Positions 42,907 through 55,029 are shown, counted from the first letter of the stretch. The stretch is 64,000 nucleotides of DNA from Emergomyces orientalis (GCA_002110485.1 MOWL01000096.1:1-64000); one strand, 5' to 3'. Numbers and translations are program-made. Notes: a model not told the origin generated them from the sequence alone.

Positions 42907-45463
42907 CATAGGCCCCTGAGATGTTCAGTGACAGCACTGAAATCACTGCTCTCTACTTCTCTCACACTGTGTGAATCTGCACCAGTAACAGAGCAATTGC
43001 TGTTTCTGTGAAGCAGTCTCCTCATGTCTTCATTTACTGAGCTGGTAGCATCCCATGTTTCTCTGTCAGAGACCTTATTTCCTTGGCTGTTGCAGTCTCT
43101 ACAATTTTATCTAGAGTGTTAAGTAGTGCAATTGGCCTCCAGGCTCTCACTTCACTGTAGTCCTTCTTTCCTGGCTTCTTGAGCACCACTGTGCGCGCTG
43201 TTTTGAATATCTGTGAGTAGTACTCCCAATGCCAGCAGGCCTGTGTAAGCTCAGTTATTGCTGTGATGAATCTTGAGCCTAGCATTTTGAGAAAGCAGTT
43301 GGGGATGCCATTGACACCTGGGGCCTTGTCATTCAGAAGCCTAGCAATCAGCACTGCCATGGCCTCCTCTGTGAGCACTACCATGTCAGTCACACTCCGC
43401 GGCTGTGTTCCCACATTCATGTCATCTTCCCTTGCCACCAAAGGCTCTGGGAAGAACTGCGCCCGTAGTAGTTCAGCCTTGTCCTGAAATGCAGTGGCTC
43501 GCACCTCAGTTTCACCCAAGGCCTCTGGCATTCCTCTAAGTGATGGCAGTCTTGCCGGTTGCTTGGTCTCATTGGTGTGTGTGTGACCCCACTTTGCCAG
43601 TTTTCAGAGCAGTTTAGAATCTGTGTCAGCACTGTTCATTAGATCGCGGAAGCTGGCAGTCTTGACCAGCTTTATTTCCTTGTTTCATCTGTTGTGAGCA
43701 TGTCTTCTTTTCTTCTCAGTGCTGTCTGCATCCCTCATGGTTCTCTTGTACTCACTCACTGCCTGCGCCACTCTGTTGGACCACCACGAGCGACTCTGCT
43801 TGCAGATGTGTGTGTGTTTAGCATGTTTCTCTGCTAGCTCATTGATGAATTCACTCAGATAGTTTGCATAGCAATCAATCTCTGCTGTTGAGTTAAAGCT
43901 GTTGCAATATTGTAGCTCTTGACAGTTCTTTTGCAGCTGCTGTATATTCACTTGCTGCCAGTTGTGTTTTTCCCTTAGTACCACAGGTATGTTGATGGCT
44001 AACTTAGTGACCACTGGTAGATGATCTGATGCCATATCTGCCTTGTGTGCGACCCAGCATTTCAGTACCCCTGCACTCAGGTTCTCTGAGAGAAAGATTA
44101 GGTTCAAGGTGGTGCTGATGCTTCTGTGGTCCTGCCATGTAATCTCTCCCCATGGTGTTGCCAGCTGCAGTCCGAGAGCATCCACCTGTGCTATGAGCTC
44201 CCATGCCAGGTCAAAGTCCTGTCTCACTCGCTCACCTCCCCACTTTGAGTGATGCACATTGAAGTCTCCCAGCACCACTACCTCCGCCTGCCGCGCTTCC
44301 GCACCCTGACTTTGCGCTTGTTGCGCGTCTGCACCCTGATCTCGCGCTTGTTGCGCACATCGCCCCTGAGTTCGCGCTGGTAGCGAGGCCTCGGCCTCCT
44401 CCACCACCGCTTGTAGCTCAAGGATGGGGGAACTCTCTGGCACAGTTGTGTAGCTGCCTGGTGGAGCAGCGTAGACATTGAGCATTAGTAGTGATCCTCT
44501 TACCGTGTTCACAGTGAGCAATGTCATGGATTCTGTAATGACTCTGACCTCCCATGCTGTTGCCTTCAGTCTTTTGTTGATGAGGAAGCCCACCCTGGCC
44601 TCCTTGATCTGCATGCCTGCCTGCCAGAATTCACAGTTGGCCAGGCATGTTGTACCCCTTTCAGATTCCCTCTGCATCCATGATTCCTGCAGTGCAATGA
44701 TGTTGTAGTTTAATGCCATTTCAGGCTTGGCCAGTAATGCGTTCATCACCTTGTCTGAGTTATGCACATTGTATTGTAGTATATGGACTTGCTCACTCAT
44801 GGTTCACCCATGTCTTGGTCCTGCGTGGAGTCTGGTCGCGCTGAGTGTGCATAGCCACTGAGCAAGCTCTGTTGCTGCGCGCCAGCTCTTGCCACATTCA
44901 TGAATCTGCTGACCTTGTGCTGAACAATCAGAGAGTTCTCTTCTGTGATTTTACTATACTTTCTGAGAGTGATTCAACTCTTCTTATCTGATGTTTGCAT
45001 TATAAAGCATCTTGGCCAGTTCTTGAGAGTCTTCTTGATCAGTGAAACTGCAGTCTGTTGTTCAGAGTATCTTACAGATCATGCTGAGTGATCTTCTTCA
45101 CAGTTACAGCAGACTGCCTTCTTTTCTTTCAGTGCTGCAGGGCAGGTCTTGTCCATGTGTCTCTCTGCTGCACAGTGCCCACAGATATCACTCTTGCAGC
45201 AGAATCTGGCTATGTGTCCATATTGCTGGTAGCTGTAGCATCAGGTGACCTGAGCCTCCCTGTGGAAGATTTCAATCATGCAGAATTCATTCCCCAGAAT
45301 GATGCCATTCTCCACCAGTGTGTTTGCCTGCTGCAGTGTGGCTACATGTAGGATAATGCTTCCATGAGGCCGCTGCTGTTTAGCTAGCTGCTTTGTGACT
45401 CTGTGAATGAGTACTCTGCATCTGAGAGATGAGTTCTGCTTGTAGACATTTTTCACTGCTTTA

Positions 45464-45795
45464 TGTCAAACACCTGATTATTAATCAAGCGCCAAACGGA
45501 TGCATCGAACCATTCAAATCTCCACCAAATACGCCACTCCATCTACTATCGTTATTTTTCTCCTAGTTTCCACCTAATTTGGATATTTCATTTGATATAT
45601 GACAGACTATTGATTATTGTATGTAACATGCCCCTATATGGGCATATTTTGTAATATAGCTAGCGAGAGATTCATGGTTATAAAAAGCCGTGGAAAACCT
45701 GTAGATATGGGGAAGAGGGGAGCCCAAAAAATTCAATTTTTAACTTCACTTTTTCATTCGTACGCGAACATTCTACCATTTAAAAATCTCTCATA
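45464..45795 (+). repeat. 5' LTR of copia element 2
   Basis: Starts TGTCAAACACCTGATT and ends AAATCTCTCATA. Contains a likely promoter element (GGTTATAAAAAGCC) in its right half. Confidence 0.95.
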
Positions 45796-45812
45796 GTTAT
45801 GAGCCCGGGTGC
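45796..45812 (+). other. Primer-binding site, initiator-tRNA-Met anticodon-arm type
   Basis: GTTATGAGCCCGGGTGC directly abuts the LTR. Its first 11 bases are complementary to the anticodon arm GGGCUCAUAAC of initiator tRNA-Met, as expected for half-tRNA priming. Confidence 0.75.
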
Positions 45813-46005
45813 AACTACTGCGCCAACCCAATTCAAATACAATTAGGAATACATTCCTATTTTTATATGAGATTTTCTGAATACATTCGAATCAACTTCG
45901 CCGAAGAAAAATCTGCGGTTAAAACTCTCAAACAGACTACCACTACTCTACAGACCAACCTTACTACGCTTCTATATAAACGCCTACTACACGCTCATCG
46001 AACAC

Positions 46006-49000
46006 ATGATGACTACTATGGCCAATAAGGAGATCATCCTCGCATCCGAGAAGGATTGGGACCTATGGTATGATGAAGTTCAAGCCAAAGCATATGCTCT
46101 TGGTTTTAATGAATATATTGATCTCGACACTGAAGAGATTCCTCCCCCTTCAAAGCCTCCTCGCTATGAGGTGCCAGAAGGATATGACACACCTGAGATG
46201 GCACATGCCAGTCAATCACATCTGTTTCTACATAAAGAACATGTTGCTGAGTATAATGTCTATCTCAAAAGTGCAAGGGAATTGTACACCCATATAATGA
46301 GCAGTATAGACCCGAATATCCGACTCTTCTTGTCCAAAGAAGTAAATCCACGGAAAATCTTGAAGGAATTGAAAGATTACATTGCTCCTACTACTCGCCA
46401 GCGAGAAGTAGAGCTTACGAACCGATTTTTGAAGCTATCAAAGCCTTCAGAAGTACGAAAAAGAACACCATCTGATTGGCTACTGGAATGGGAGAACTGC
46501 CTCAATCTAGTCCTTCAATATAAGGTTGATGGGTTCACTAGTGAACGTGGCAACCTATATAGATTCTTAAACGCTGCGCAGGTGGTTCACCCAGAATTCA
46601 CCGATTTCCGCCGCCAGGAGCTGGAGAATACTCTAATCACCGGCAAGAATCCATTCTCAATCCGCGAAATGATCAATCTCTTTAGATCTCACTGCAGAAC
46701 GCGAGTAGTAGAAGATAGATCAAAGTCAACTAAGCAGAATGCTATATTCGCGGCATATCAAGATCGTACGACTAATGCTGCCTCTGAGAATGCCTCCGAG
46801 AATTCTGCTGAAAAAGCCACTACACCCGCCAAACCCTCAGATCAATCATCGATAAGCCGTCCCTGCATATGCGGAATACGTCACCGATTCACTGAATGTT
46901 GGTATTTGAACCCTGATAAACACCCAGCTGGGTGGACACCGAACCCTGAGACCGCGGCAAAGGTGAAGCAATTGTTAAAAAACCCTCATACAAAAAGAGT
47001 AGTGAAGAATGTGCTTGCTAAAGCAAGCAGAGATCAACCCTCTGCTGTAGCAGCAGCATTTGAAACCTCAGAGAATGATTCAGAATCAGAGGAGCATACT
47101 GCTCTTGCAACAACTGCTTTTACAATGGAACATGGTGGAAGCTATCAGTATCCACTACAAAATAGCTTCATATACGATACTGGGGCTAATAAACATGTGT
47201 GCAACAATTTGAGCCGTTTTGAGAACTTCGAAGAGGTCAAGGAATCATTTCTATATGCAGGCAACACAAAGGTGGCTATACAGGGCACAGGCAATGTATG
47301 GATCAATGTCAATTCATCTAAGGGGGTAAAACGCATACTTCTACTTAATGTGGCATACATCCCTAACTTTCATACAAATATCGCTGCCTCCCCTTTCTTC
47401 AAAAAGAAAGGTCTAGGGATTGATGAACTCAATCTTACTATAGTCAACAGTGAACAGGTTGCTAAATTCAATTTAACCTATGTCCATGAGAAATACGTCC
47501 TCGAGTATAACTCTATTATCAAGAATAGTCTGAATATCAAAGACACAGCATTCGCAGTACGATCTGCACTACCCAGGCCACCGATCCCAGCCACTACTAA
47601 CCTATGGCATACACGCCTGGCACACGCTGGCCCGGAAGTTCTTGAACACCTCCCGATAGAGATCACTGGAACCAAGCTCGCTAACGGGCCGAAAACGGCA
47701 GACTGTGAAGCCTGCGGGCTCGGCAAGATGCATAGCATTGTGTCCCGAAGACCGATGAGCCGCGGGAGCCACCCATTCGAAATCCTACATTTTGATATAA
47801 TCCACATTGAGGAATCCTACAATGGTCTCAAATATATTGCACATCTCTACGATCCGTACACCCACCTTCATAGAATTGGATGCATGAAAAAGAAATCTGA
47901 ATCCTTTGAATTTATAAAGAATACTATTCTTATAATCAAGAAACAGATGGGTATAGATGTTCTCAAACTTCACACAGATGGGGAAAAATCTCTATCCTCC
48001 ATGTTTGAGCAATGGGTCCGTGATGAAGGAATCCTTGTAGAGCGTTCAGCACCCTATACGCCAGAGCAGAACGGGCTCGCAGAACGCTCAGGGGGTATGA
48101 TTATTAAAGCCACACGAACATTGCGAATAGCAGCTAGATTCCCACATAACCTCTGGCCCGAGATTGCTGAGGCAGCGGCATACCTACTAAATCGAACGCC
48201 CACACGGGCATTAAACTGGAAGTCCCCGAACCGAGTCCTAGTTGAATATATGCAAGATGCTGATATCATTAAAAGTTCAGAACTCTCACATCTACGGGCA
48301 TATGGGTGCAAGGCATATGTACTAAATAAAAAGATGCCAAAAATGTTGAAGCTTGCCGCGAGAGCTAAGATTGGATTCTTAATTGGCTACTCTTCAACTA
48401 ACATTTTCCGAATCTGGCTTCCACAGTCAAATGAGATTGTTGAATCTCGTGATGTTCTATTTGATGAAAATACCTTCTTTGACCCTCTAAATCTGCCGGA
48501 TGAGGATGTACTAGAGTCTATTATACCCACTACTAATGGGATTCAGCTCAGGATAGCTAACGAAACGGATGAGGAAAAGGTTGGAGAAATCGAGGATTCA
48601 CTATCCTATATGACACCAGCGGTTCAAAAACCCGCAGGGGTTTCAGAGCACGGGCCACCCACAGCAAAATCTGCCGATCCGCCCACGGAGGATTCAACGC
48701 CCGAAGAGCCTCTCACGCCGGAGCCAACACCTCCGCCGCCTAGTGTGCCTATAATTAGCCCGAATGGCCATGATATGCCAACACCTGGCAGCTTTCCCGA
48801 AGCCGAGATCTCGTCCGAGATCATGGAAACTCCAACTAGTGGATTCCCCGCGATTGATGATCCATCAAACCAATTAATGGAATCACTTGATAGCTCACTA
48901 CAGAATCTTACCATTCAAAATGCTCCAAGACGCGAAATACACAGTCAAATCTCACCTTCTAACATAGTCAGTGATAAAAGAAAACGGAAGCCGAACAAGG

Positions 49001-50700
49001 ACCGAGCCTTTGCATATGCCACAAGCGCAGAGTCATATACTGCTTTTTACACTGCGTTCGCGAACGGCATATCAACCGAACCCACATCATTGAAACCTCC
49101 AGACCTGCCTAAGATCCATAGGGATACGCTGCCCCCGCCACCACGTGGTTGGAACGCGGCTATGAAACACCCCTACGCCAGAGAATGGCGAATAGCCGCG
49201 GACCTTGAGTATAAAGCTCTTGAAGCATGTCAATGCTGGCAGGAGGTTGAAATCCCTTCTCAATCCAAAGTCCAAGCCCTACCCATGATATGGATATACA
49301 CCTACAAATTTGATACAGATGGTTATCTAGTCAAATTCAAAGCAAGATTAGTTGTCAGAGGTGATCTCTCATATAATGAAGTATCAGAGACCTATTCATC
49401 CACTTTAGCAATGAAAGTCTTCCGTGTTCTCATGGCAATCACTGCGGCATTTGATTTTGAAGCACATCAATTTGACGCCGTTAACGCCTTCTTAAACGCC
49501 CGAATCAAGCACACTGTTTATGTCATGCCAGCTCAAGGATATAGCTGCCCTGGCCGATATCTTCTTCTAAAGAGAGCTCTATACGGATTACCTGAGTCCC
49601 CTCTTTTATGGAATAACGAGCTCGGATCCCAGCTTCGAAAGCTAGGTTTACATTCAATTAGTGAGGAGCCATGTCTCTACACTAGTGAAAAGCTTACAGT
49701 GTTCTTCTATGTTGATGATATTGTGGTTCTGTATCATAGAGATCACCGTGCAGAGTTTGAACATTTCAAACAAAATCTCACATCCGCGTACAACCTACGA
49801 GATATGGGAAATTTGAACTGGTTCCTCGGGATTCGTATCCTTTGAGACCGCCACGAACACAAGCTCTGGTTATGCCAGGACAGCTATATGGCTAAAATAG
49901 CCGTTAAATTTAACCTAGAACGTCTAACTCGCTATCAAATGCCATTGCCTAAGGAAGACCTACGCCCATACGATGGTGTGGCATCCCCACAAGAGATCCA
50001 CGCCTACCAATGCCGAATGGGATCACTAATCTACCCTGCTGTCGGAACGAGGCCGGATCTCGCATACGCCGCTAGCGCCCTAGCCGATTTTATGAAGAAT
50101 CCGGGCCCTCAACACCGTGATCTAATTGACCGAGTAATTGCATTCGCTAATCAAACGCGCCATCTGGCGATTGAATACGCAGCTCCCGCGCCTAACTCGT
50201 CTACCCCAGATTTCATCATCCACGCGGATGCAGCATTCGCTGATGACCCGACTACACGCCGGAGTACCCACGGCATGATATTCTCCTTATTTGGAGGAGT
50301 GATTGATTGGAAGTCATCCAAACAACGATCTGTGAGCACGTCCTCTACAGAATCTGAACTTCTTGCTCTATCCACTGCAGCAAAAGAGGCTATATGGTGG
50401 GATCGAGTCTTCAAACAGCTTGGTTTGAATACACAGTGCCAGCTCGTCATTCATAATGATAATCGGCAGACTATCCGTCTCCTAACCGCCGCAGCACCTC
50501 AATTAGCAACCAAGCTACGTCATGTTGACATCCATAACCACTGGCTCCGTGAGCAAGTAGCCGCCGGGCGACTAGCTATCCAATGGGTGGATACCAATTC
50601 GATGATTGCCGACGGAATGACCAAGCCTCTTGGAGGTCAAAAACACGCCGAATTCGTACAAATGCTTGGTTTAACTGATATTAGCGCTCAGATTCGCTAA
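46006..50700 (+). CDS. Copia Gag-Pol, interrupted by one TGA
   Basis: The frame from ATG 46006 runs 1279 codons to a TGA at 49843-49845 and then stays open in the same frame to 50700 (1564 codons in all). Order: Gag with a CIC-GIRHRFTEC knuckle-like motif, protease YDTGANKH (Asp about 391), GAG-pre-integrase LWHTRLAHAG...CEACGLGKMH, integrase D597/D658/E693, RT with FYVDDIVV (about 1235-1242), then RNase H IIHADAAFADD and STSSTESELLALS. The stop lies between RT and RNase H, after GIRIL and before DRHEHKLWLCQ, where related copias carry a charged residue; CGA to TGA is the likely change. It is probably inactive by this one substitution, or needs readthrough. Confidence 0.95.
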
Positions 50701-50766
50701 AAAATCACCATTCATTCATTTTTCCTTATACTACTGCTTATATGCGGCTCATTTGGTGAGGGGGTA

Positions 50767-51098
50767 TGTCAAACACCTGATTATTAATCAAGCGCCAAAC
50801 GGATGCATCGAACCATTCAAATCTCCACCAAATACGCCACTCCATCTACTATCGTTATTTTTCTCCTAGTTTCCACCTAATTTGGATATTTCATTTGGTA
50901 TATGACAGACTATTGATTATTGTATGTAACATGCCCCTATATGGGCATATTTTGTAATATAGCTAGCGAGAGATTCATGGTTATAAAAAGCCGTGGAAAA
51001 CCTGTAGATATGGGGAAGAGGGGAGCCCAAAAAATTCAATTTTTAACTTCACTTTTTCATTCGTACGCGAACATTCTACCATTTAAAAATCTCTCATA
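50767..51098 (+). repeat. 3' LTR of copia element 2
   Basis: 331 of 332 positions identical to the 5' LTR. Followed by the CTTTA target duplication and LINE ORF1 sequence. Confidence 0.95.
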
Positions 51099-51789
51099 CT
51101 TTATCTGAACTAATTCAGCTAATGATACTGATAGATGCATTTTTGATCAATACTGTATACATCTTCTTTCTTATATGTGTCTTGTCACCTCATTTCTTCA
51201 CTCATTCATTACTTTTTGTCAGCTTGGTCTTTGTGCTGAAGTTGTCTGCAATCAGAATCAGATCATCACTAGACATGTATCTTGCTGTAACTATGATGCC
51301 AGTGATCACATCTTTGATGATCTTATTTATCTTTCTCACAATGGTCTCTGAGATGTGTTTCTTCACTGACAGTGCATCACAGTTGTGATGAGATACTACA
51401 ATCTCTCTAAACACATACTCTGTCATAATCTTGTCTGGAGACTCTCCACTGGCTGTCACATGCATTCATGAGAGTCTACTGTTCAGCATGTTGTGTCTTT
51501 CATTCTGTTGAAATGTGCTAGTAGCACTCTTCAGTCTCTCTAGTATTCTATTCAGTAAATTGTTCTTGAACTCTTTCATGACTCTCAAAGTCTGCTGAAT
51601 ATACTGTAATCTCTTTTTATTTATCTTCTTGTCTCTCTCTCCCTCTCTAAGAGCTTCAGTGATTTTATTAAGTGTTGCAGCTATTCCTCCTGCAGCTTCT
51701 TTATTTCCCTGTTCTGCTTCCAGCGCGCATCATGCTGCGCGCGCGCCCACCCCCCTCTCAACCACACCCACGCCAGCTGCCTCAACCAT

Positions 51790-52302
51790 GGTGATTGAGG
51801 GTGTACGAGCATGTAGGTGTAAATGGCGGCCCTTTATGACCTGGTTAGGATTGTGATATAGCTTTAAAAAGAATAAAAAGTTTTTGTTGAGGTCTGAAAT
51901 TTTTAAGATGAGACATGTCTAAATGTGGAATTAAGATTTTACATGTGAAAAACCGAAAAAAAAACATTTGACTTAAATGTCACTAAAGGCTGCCGTACAT
52001 AGATCTCTATGCCGGATATGCGTAAATCGGGTATGTAACTGAGACGGGACGGCTTTTAGGCAAAGCCTCCCAACCCGTAAATGTGTTCGTGCGCGGATGC
52101 TACGCTACGACAAGGAGTTCCCATTCGAGCGAACCCCTCGTGAATTGGTTTCATGTGTTTTTGGTAATGCCTCATTTGGCATAATGCCAGATATCCATTC
52201 GCATTCCTTTTTAATTCTATGCGTTATTCGGGGACCTCATAACGACAGACAAGAAAAAGAGATAATATCAGACATAACAAGGCAAGGAATATTAAAACCA
52301 AA
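51790..52302. other. Junction between LINE and core gene block
   Basis: LINE 5' sequence fades out by about 51860. The rest is the 3' flank of the UBX gene. No other feature seen. Confidence 0.5.
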
Positions 52303-53447
52303 CTACTTCACAATCAAGCTCGCACTAGGAATTAACCCAAGCTCCTTCAGAGTCTCCCCAAACGACTCTGCATCAAACACCTTCCTAGGAAAGTTCTGCG
52401 TAAAGCTCTCAACTTCCATCCCATTCTCTTGCGTCAGCGCAGCGGCCACCTCGAACAGAGTCGTATCAACGGGAAAAGCTTTCATAACATTGCCAGTCGG
52501 CGTCTGTAAGCGTAGTCTAGATTCTGTATATGCCGAAGCCGGTTTCGACGTAGTGGGTGCCGTTGGAGCAAGGGGAGCAGTAGCCGCGGCATCAGGGGGG
52601 GGGGCACGGCCTTGCCGCTCAGCCTTTTCCCTCTCAGCACGGAGCCGCCTCTCTTCCTTATCAGCCTCGATCTTTGCTCTTATCCGCGCCTTGACTTCAA
52701 TTTCCTCTTGCTTTTCCCGTCGCTTCTTCGCGGCTTCTTTCAGCTGTTCTTTCTTCTGGAGCGCTTCTTTGATATCTTGGGTCTCCTTTGTAGACTTTTT
52801 GCGTATTTCCTATATATATATATGTAGTTTTTGGCCGAAACGCAAAGTGTCAGCGAGCGCGGAAAGTCCAGTCGGGAATCTATATCATCAATTTCTCGTG
52901 TACCGCGTTCCACTAACCTCATTTCTTTTCTGATCAATTTTATCCTGCTCCGACATCTGCGACTTCTTCGCGGCTAATTTCTGCCGCAACTCCTCCATTT
53001 TAACCTTCTTCTCCTCCTCCGTTAATGGGGCAATATCCTCTGTCGATTCCGAAAAGTCAACATGTTCAGTCTTCGATGCGTGAAATTCAGCTTGCGCCTG
53101 GCTGCGGAACCGCTTCCCGCACTCGTTGCACACAAGACTTCTCGCTTCCTCGCCTGGTTTTAACGCTGGTGGTTCGTCTGGGTTAGCGCCAAGCTGTGAA
53201 GTGGCGGTAGCGGAAGCTTTAATTTCGTCGAGGGATTTGTCTTGGTTGGTTTCAAGCCATTCGAGGGCTCCTTGTACTACATATCATCGTATTTAGATCT
53301 TATAGTGAGGGAGATAGTGGGAGAGAAAAGTAATGAGTTTATCCTAAGAAAATGTGAGTACCTACAGCCTCCTGTTTTGGATACAGCTAGCTGAGCTCTT
53401 TCTGCATCAAATCCCATCTCGACGAGTTGCTCGAGATCTGACGGCAT
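52303..53447 (-). CDS. UBA-UBX domain protein (SAKS1/UBXN1-like)
   Basis: Three exons (53447-53366, 53276-52918, 52809-52303) with introns of 89 and 108 nt give 315 aa. The N-terminal UBA (LEQLVEMGFDAERAQLAV, completed as GGLQGALEWLE) binds ubiquitin. Residues 77-99 form a C2H2-like finger (CNECGKRF...FHASKTEH). A long charged coiled coil follows (EALQKKEQLKEAAKKRREKQ), then a Pro/Ala linker and a C-terminal UBX domain (LRLQTPTGNVMKAFPVD, FPRKVFDAESFGETLKELGL), the ubiquitin-like fold that docks on Cdc48/p97. Domain order matches metazoan SAKS1/UBXN1. Probable role: Cdc48 cofactor in ubiquitin-dependent degradation. Confidence 0.93.
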
Positions 53448-55029
53448 GGTTGCGGACGGTGCTTGGCGGATGGTGCGAGTGGATTACAAGGAACTTGCGA
53501 TAGGAATGTAAGGGTAATGAGGAGGAATGAGAGCGAAATCGAAATGAGAATATGAGTGAATTATGTGATAGAATAGAATCAAGGCAGCTCAGTTTGGCGT
53601 TGACTTGGAGCTTTCTGTCCATGGAACCACCGAGAAAACGGGATGGCTTCCCCCCACTAGCCAGTTAGCGCGCAGGGGAGAGAACACTGAAGTCATAGTT
53701 TTGGCTATCACTCTGGGCGTAGCAGCATCTACGCAGGGATTTGAACTTGTGTTTGATTTTGATTTTTGATAATTTTTATTCTTTTTTGAATCATCATTAA
53801 AATAAAACAACATTTACGGAATTACAATAATTAGAATGTCCAGGGATCACAGGTAATTGTATACTAGCCCGTTGCTCCCGGTTTCATGAGCAGTAAAATA
53901 GCGAGCTACCTAGCTCAAAAGCAATTATACCCAGCTCCATGCATAGCTCTGCAGTTAATCATGGCACTGGTTTTCTAGAAGAATAGCTGCAAAGTGACCC
54001 CGGGAGTTTGTGCTTAGGGGGGGAGGAACATACAGAGCATTGCCGGTATTCCCTGCCCCACTGATATCCCCATGGCAAACTTTGTTTCTCAGACCAAGCT
54101 CGGTATGTTTGGCGCTTATTTCTGGGGAACATCCCCACAGCCCATGTCAGGCAGGATATTTAATCTATTAATAAATCTGTAGGGTGCGGCTCACACATTA
54201 ATGGACTCGCCCTCGGAAGTTGGCAACGAACAGCGCAACATAAGGTCAACCGGCTGGTATTAAACTTTTGCCAGAATCCTTGGTCTCCAAGGCGGTGATG
54301 GGGACGTTAAAGGCATCCCCGTTCTTTATCAGTAACTCTAGTTTGTTATCCTATAATAATAATCACCCAGCAAGTCACCATATGAGAATCGCGGACGGCA
54401 TCTCATTTTGAAACCTGTCCTTTAGTTGAGGGTATTCTGTGTTTTGCAACAAAATAGGAAGCGCTTCTCTGCGGCCTTACGGTCCGGAAACCCCAATGCA
54501 TCTGTTATGCTGCTGCCTGGCACAAAGGAGACACATTAAAAGTAGTCCTTCCGCGCGGTTGTCAGTCTCCTGTTCATCATAGTAGCGTCCGAGATATACA
54601 AAAGCAATGGCATTGGAATGTAATACAACCCAAATAACCGTCTCCAATGGCCGAAAGAGTAGATATTTGTTTGACTAGATGATAAATAATATGACGACAA
54701 TCAAATCTCAAGATCAAAATAGGATCAATGAGTGTGTACATGTAGCATTGGCGGCAGTAGCAATAGCATGAGTTGTTTGTTGTTGATTAAACAATCTGAC
54801 GAAATATCCAATCAAGCCAGGATCAACACGTGACATGCTGACCAAGCCCTCCCCCAGGCTCAAATCCGCCATTTCCAGTTGCACATTTGCCCAAGTGTTG
54901 CACCTTGACGCTCTCTTCGTCTGCTGTCTGTTGACGACATAATTACACTCACTCCTCTGACCCCCGTCTCTGTGGCCTGAATCTTCTTTAGTGTTGTCTC
55001 CCTTACTTGGAAAACTTCCGCCTGGCACA
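53448..55029. other. Divergent promoter region and spacer
   Basis: About 1.6 kb between the UBX (minus) and VAP (plus) starts. No supported ORF. A T-loop-like string near 53735 is not a tRNA. The VAP promoter lies in the last few hundred bases. Confidence 0.5.

Larger units (their letters stand above)
40438..44800 (-). pseudogene. LINE ORF2: endonuclease and reverse transcriptase
   Basis: The endonuclease block is open for 371 aa (44800-43685): QYNVHNS, ALQESW, VVLGDFNVHHSKWGG and SDHLPVV mark an APE-type active site. RT begins in 43531-43034 (NDKAPGVNGIPN, WRPIALLNTLDKI), continues after the 280-bp insertion at NISGAYDRV and reaches the catalytic FVDDVNILVYDD near 42355. After the solo LTR come FLHRRRVPDFPTLKCPCG and HETVLHVMIHC, the usual C-terminal Cys/His region. 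Stops include TAA and TAG near 43000 and at least nine TGA. Inactive. Confidence 0.92.
45464..51098 (+). mobile_element. Near-intact copia retrotransposon (element 2)
   Basis: 5.6-kb element inserted antisense into LINE ORF1. Two 332-bp LTRs differ at one position (TTTGATATATG against TTTGGTATATG). A perfect 5-bp target duplication CTTTA lies at 45459-45463 and 51099-51103. It has a half-tRNA primer site, gag-pol with a single stop, and a purine tract (GGTGAGGGGG) before the 3' LTR. It differs from element 1 in LTR and protein sequence, so it is a separate family. Confidence 0.96.
40438..51789 (-). mobile_element. Decayed Tad/I-type LINE with three nested insertions
   Basis: A non-LTR retrotransposon reads right to left: ORF1 with coiled coil and zinc knuckles (51789 to about 44950), AP endonuclease (44800-43685), reverse transcriptase (43531 to about 41760) and a C-terminal CCHC-like region (41168-40438). 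Removing copia 2 (45464-51098), the MITE-like element (42627-42906) and the solo LTR (41169-41754) leaves roughly 4.8 kb. The body is CpG-poor and has many in-frame stops, mostly TGA. The 5' end is taken as the ORF1 ATG; the true end may lie up to about 51860. Confidence 0.88.
44950..51789 (-). pseudogene. LINE ORF1 (split by copia element 2)
   Basis: Part 1 (51789-51099): ATG at 51789, short leader, coiled coil (LNKITEALREGERDKKINKK) and a gag-like segment (KINKIIKDVITGIIVTARYM, DDLILIADN). Part 2 (45463-44950): VLIHRVTKQLAKQQRP, then zinc knuckles (CYSYQQYGHIARFC, CGHCAAERHMDKTC, CCNCEEDHSA). The parts join across the TAAAG (minus strand) target duplication of copia 2. Several TGA stops interrupt it, including one after HSA where LINE ORF1 proteins have Trp. 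ORF1 proteins bind the element RNA. Confidence 0.8.

Noticed and set aside
40438..51789. TGA read as tryptophan (alternative code) in the LINE
   Set aside because: TGG is also used throughout, true TAA and TAG stops occur, and nearby nuclear genes use TGA as a stop; mutation is the simpler explanation.
52097..52933. 278-codon plus-strand ORF
   Set aside because: Antisense shadow of exon 3 of the UBX gene, whose domains are clear on the minus strand.
53700..53770. T-loop-like string (GTTCAAATCCCTG on the minus strand)
   Set aside because: No D-arm, anticodon arm or acceptor pairing around it, so not a tRNA gene.
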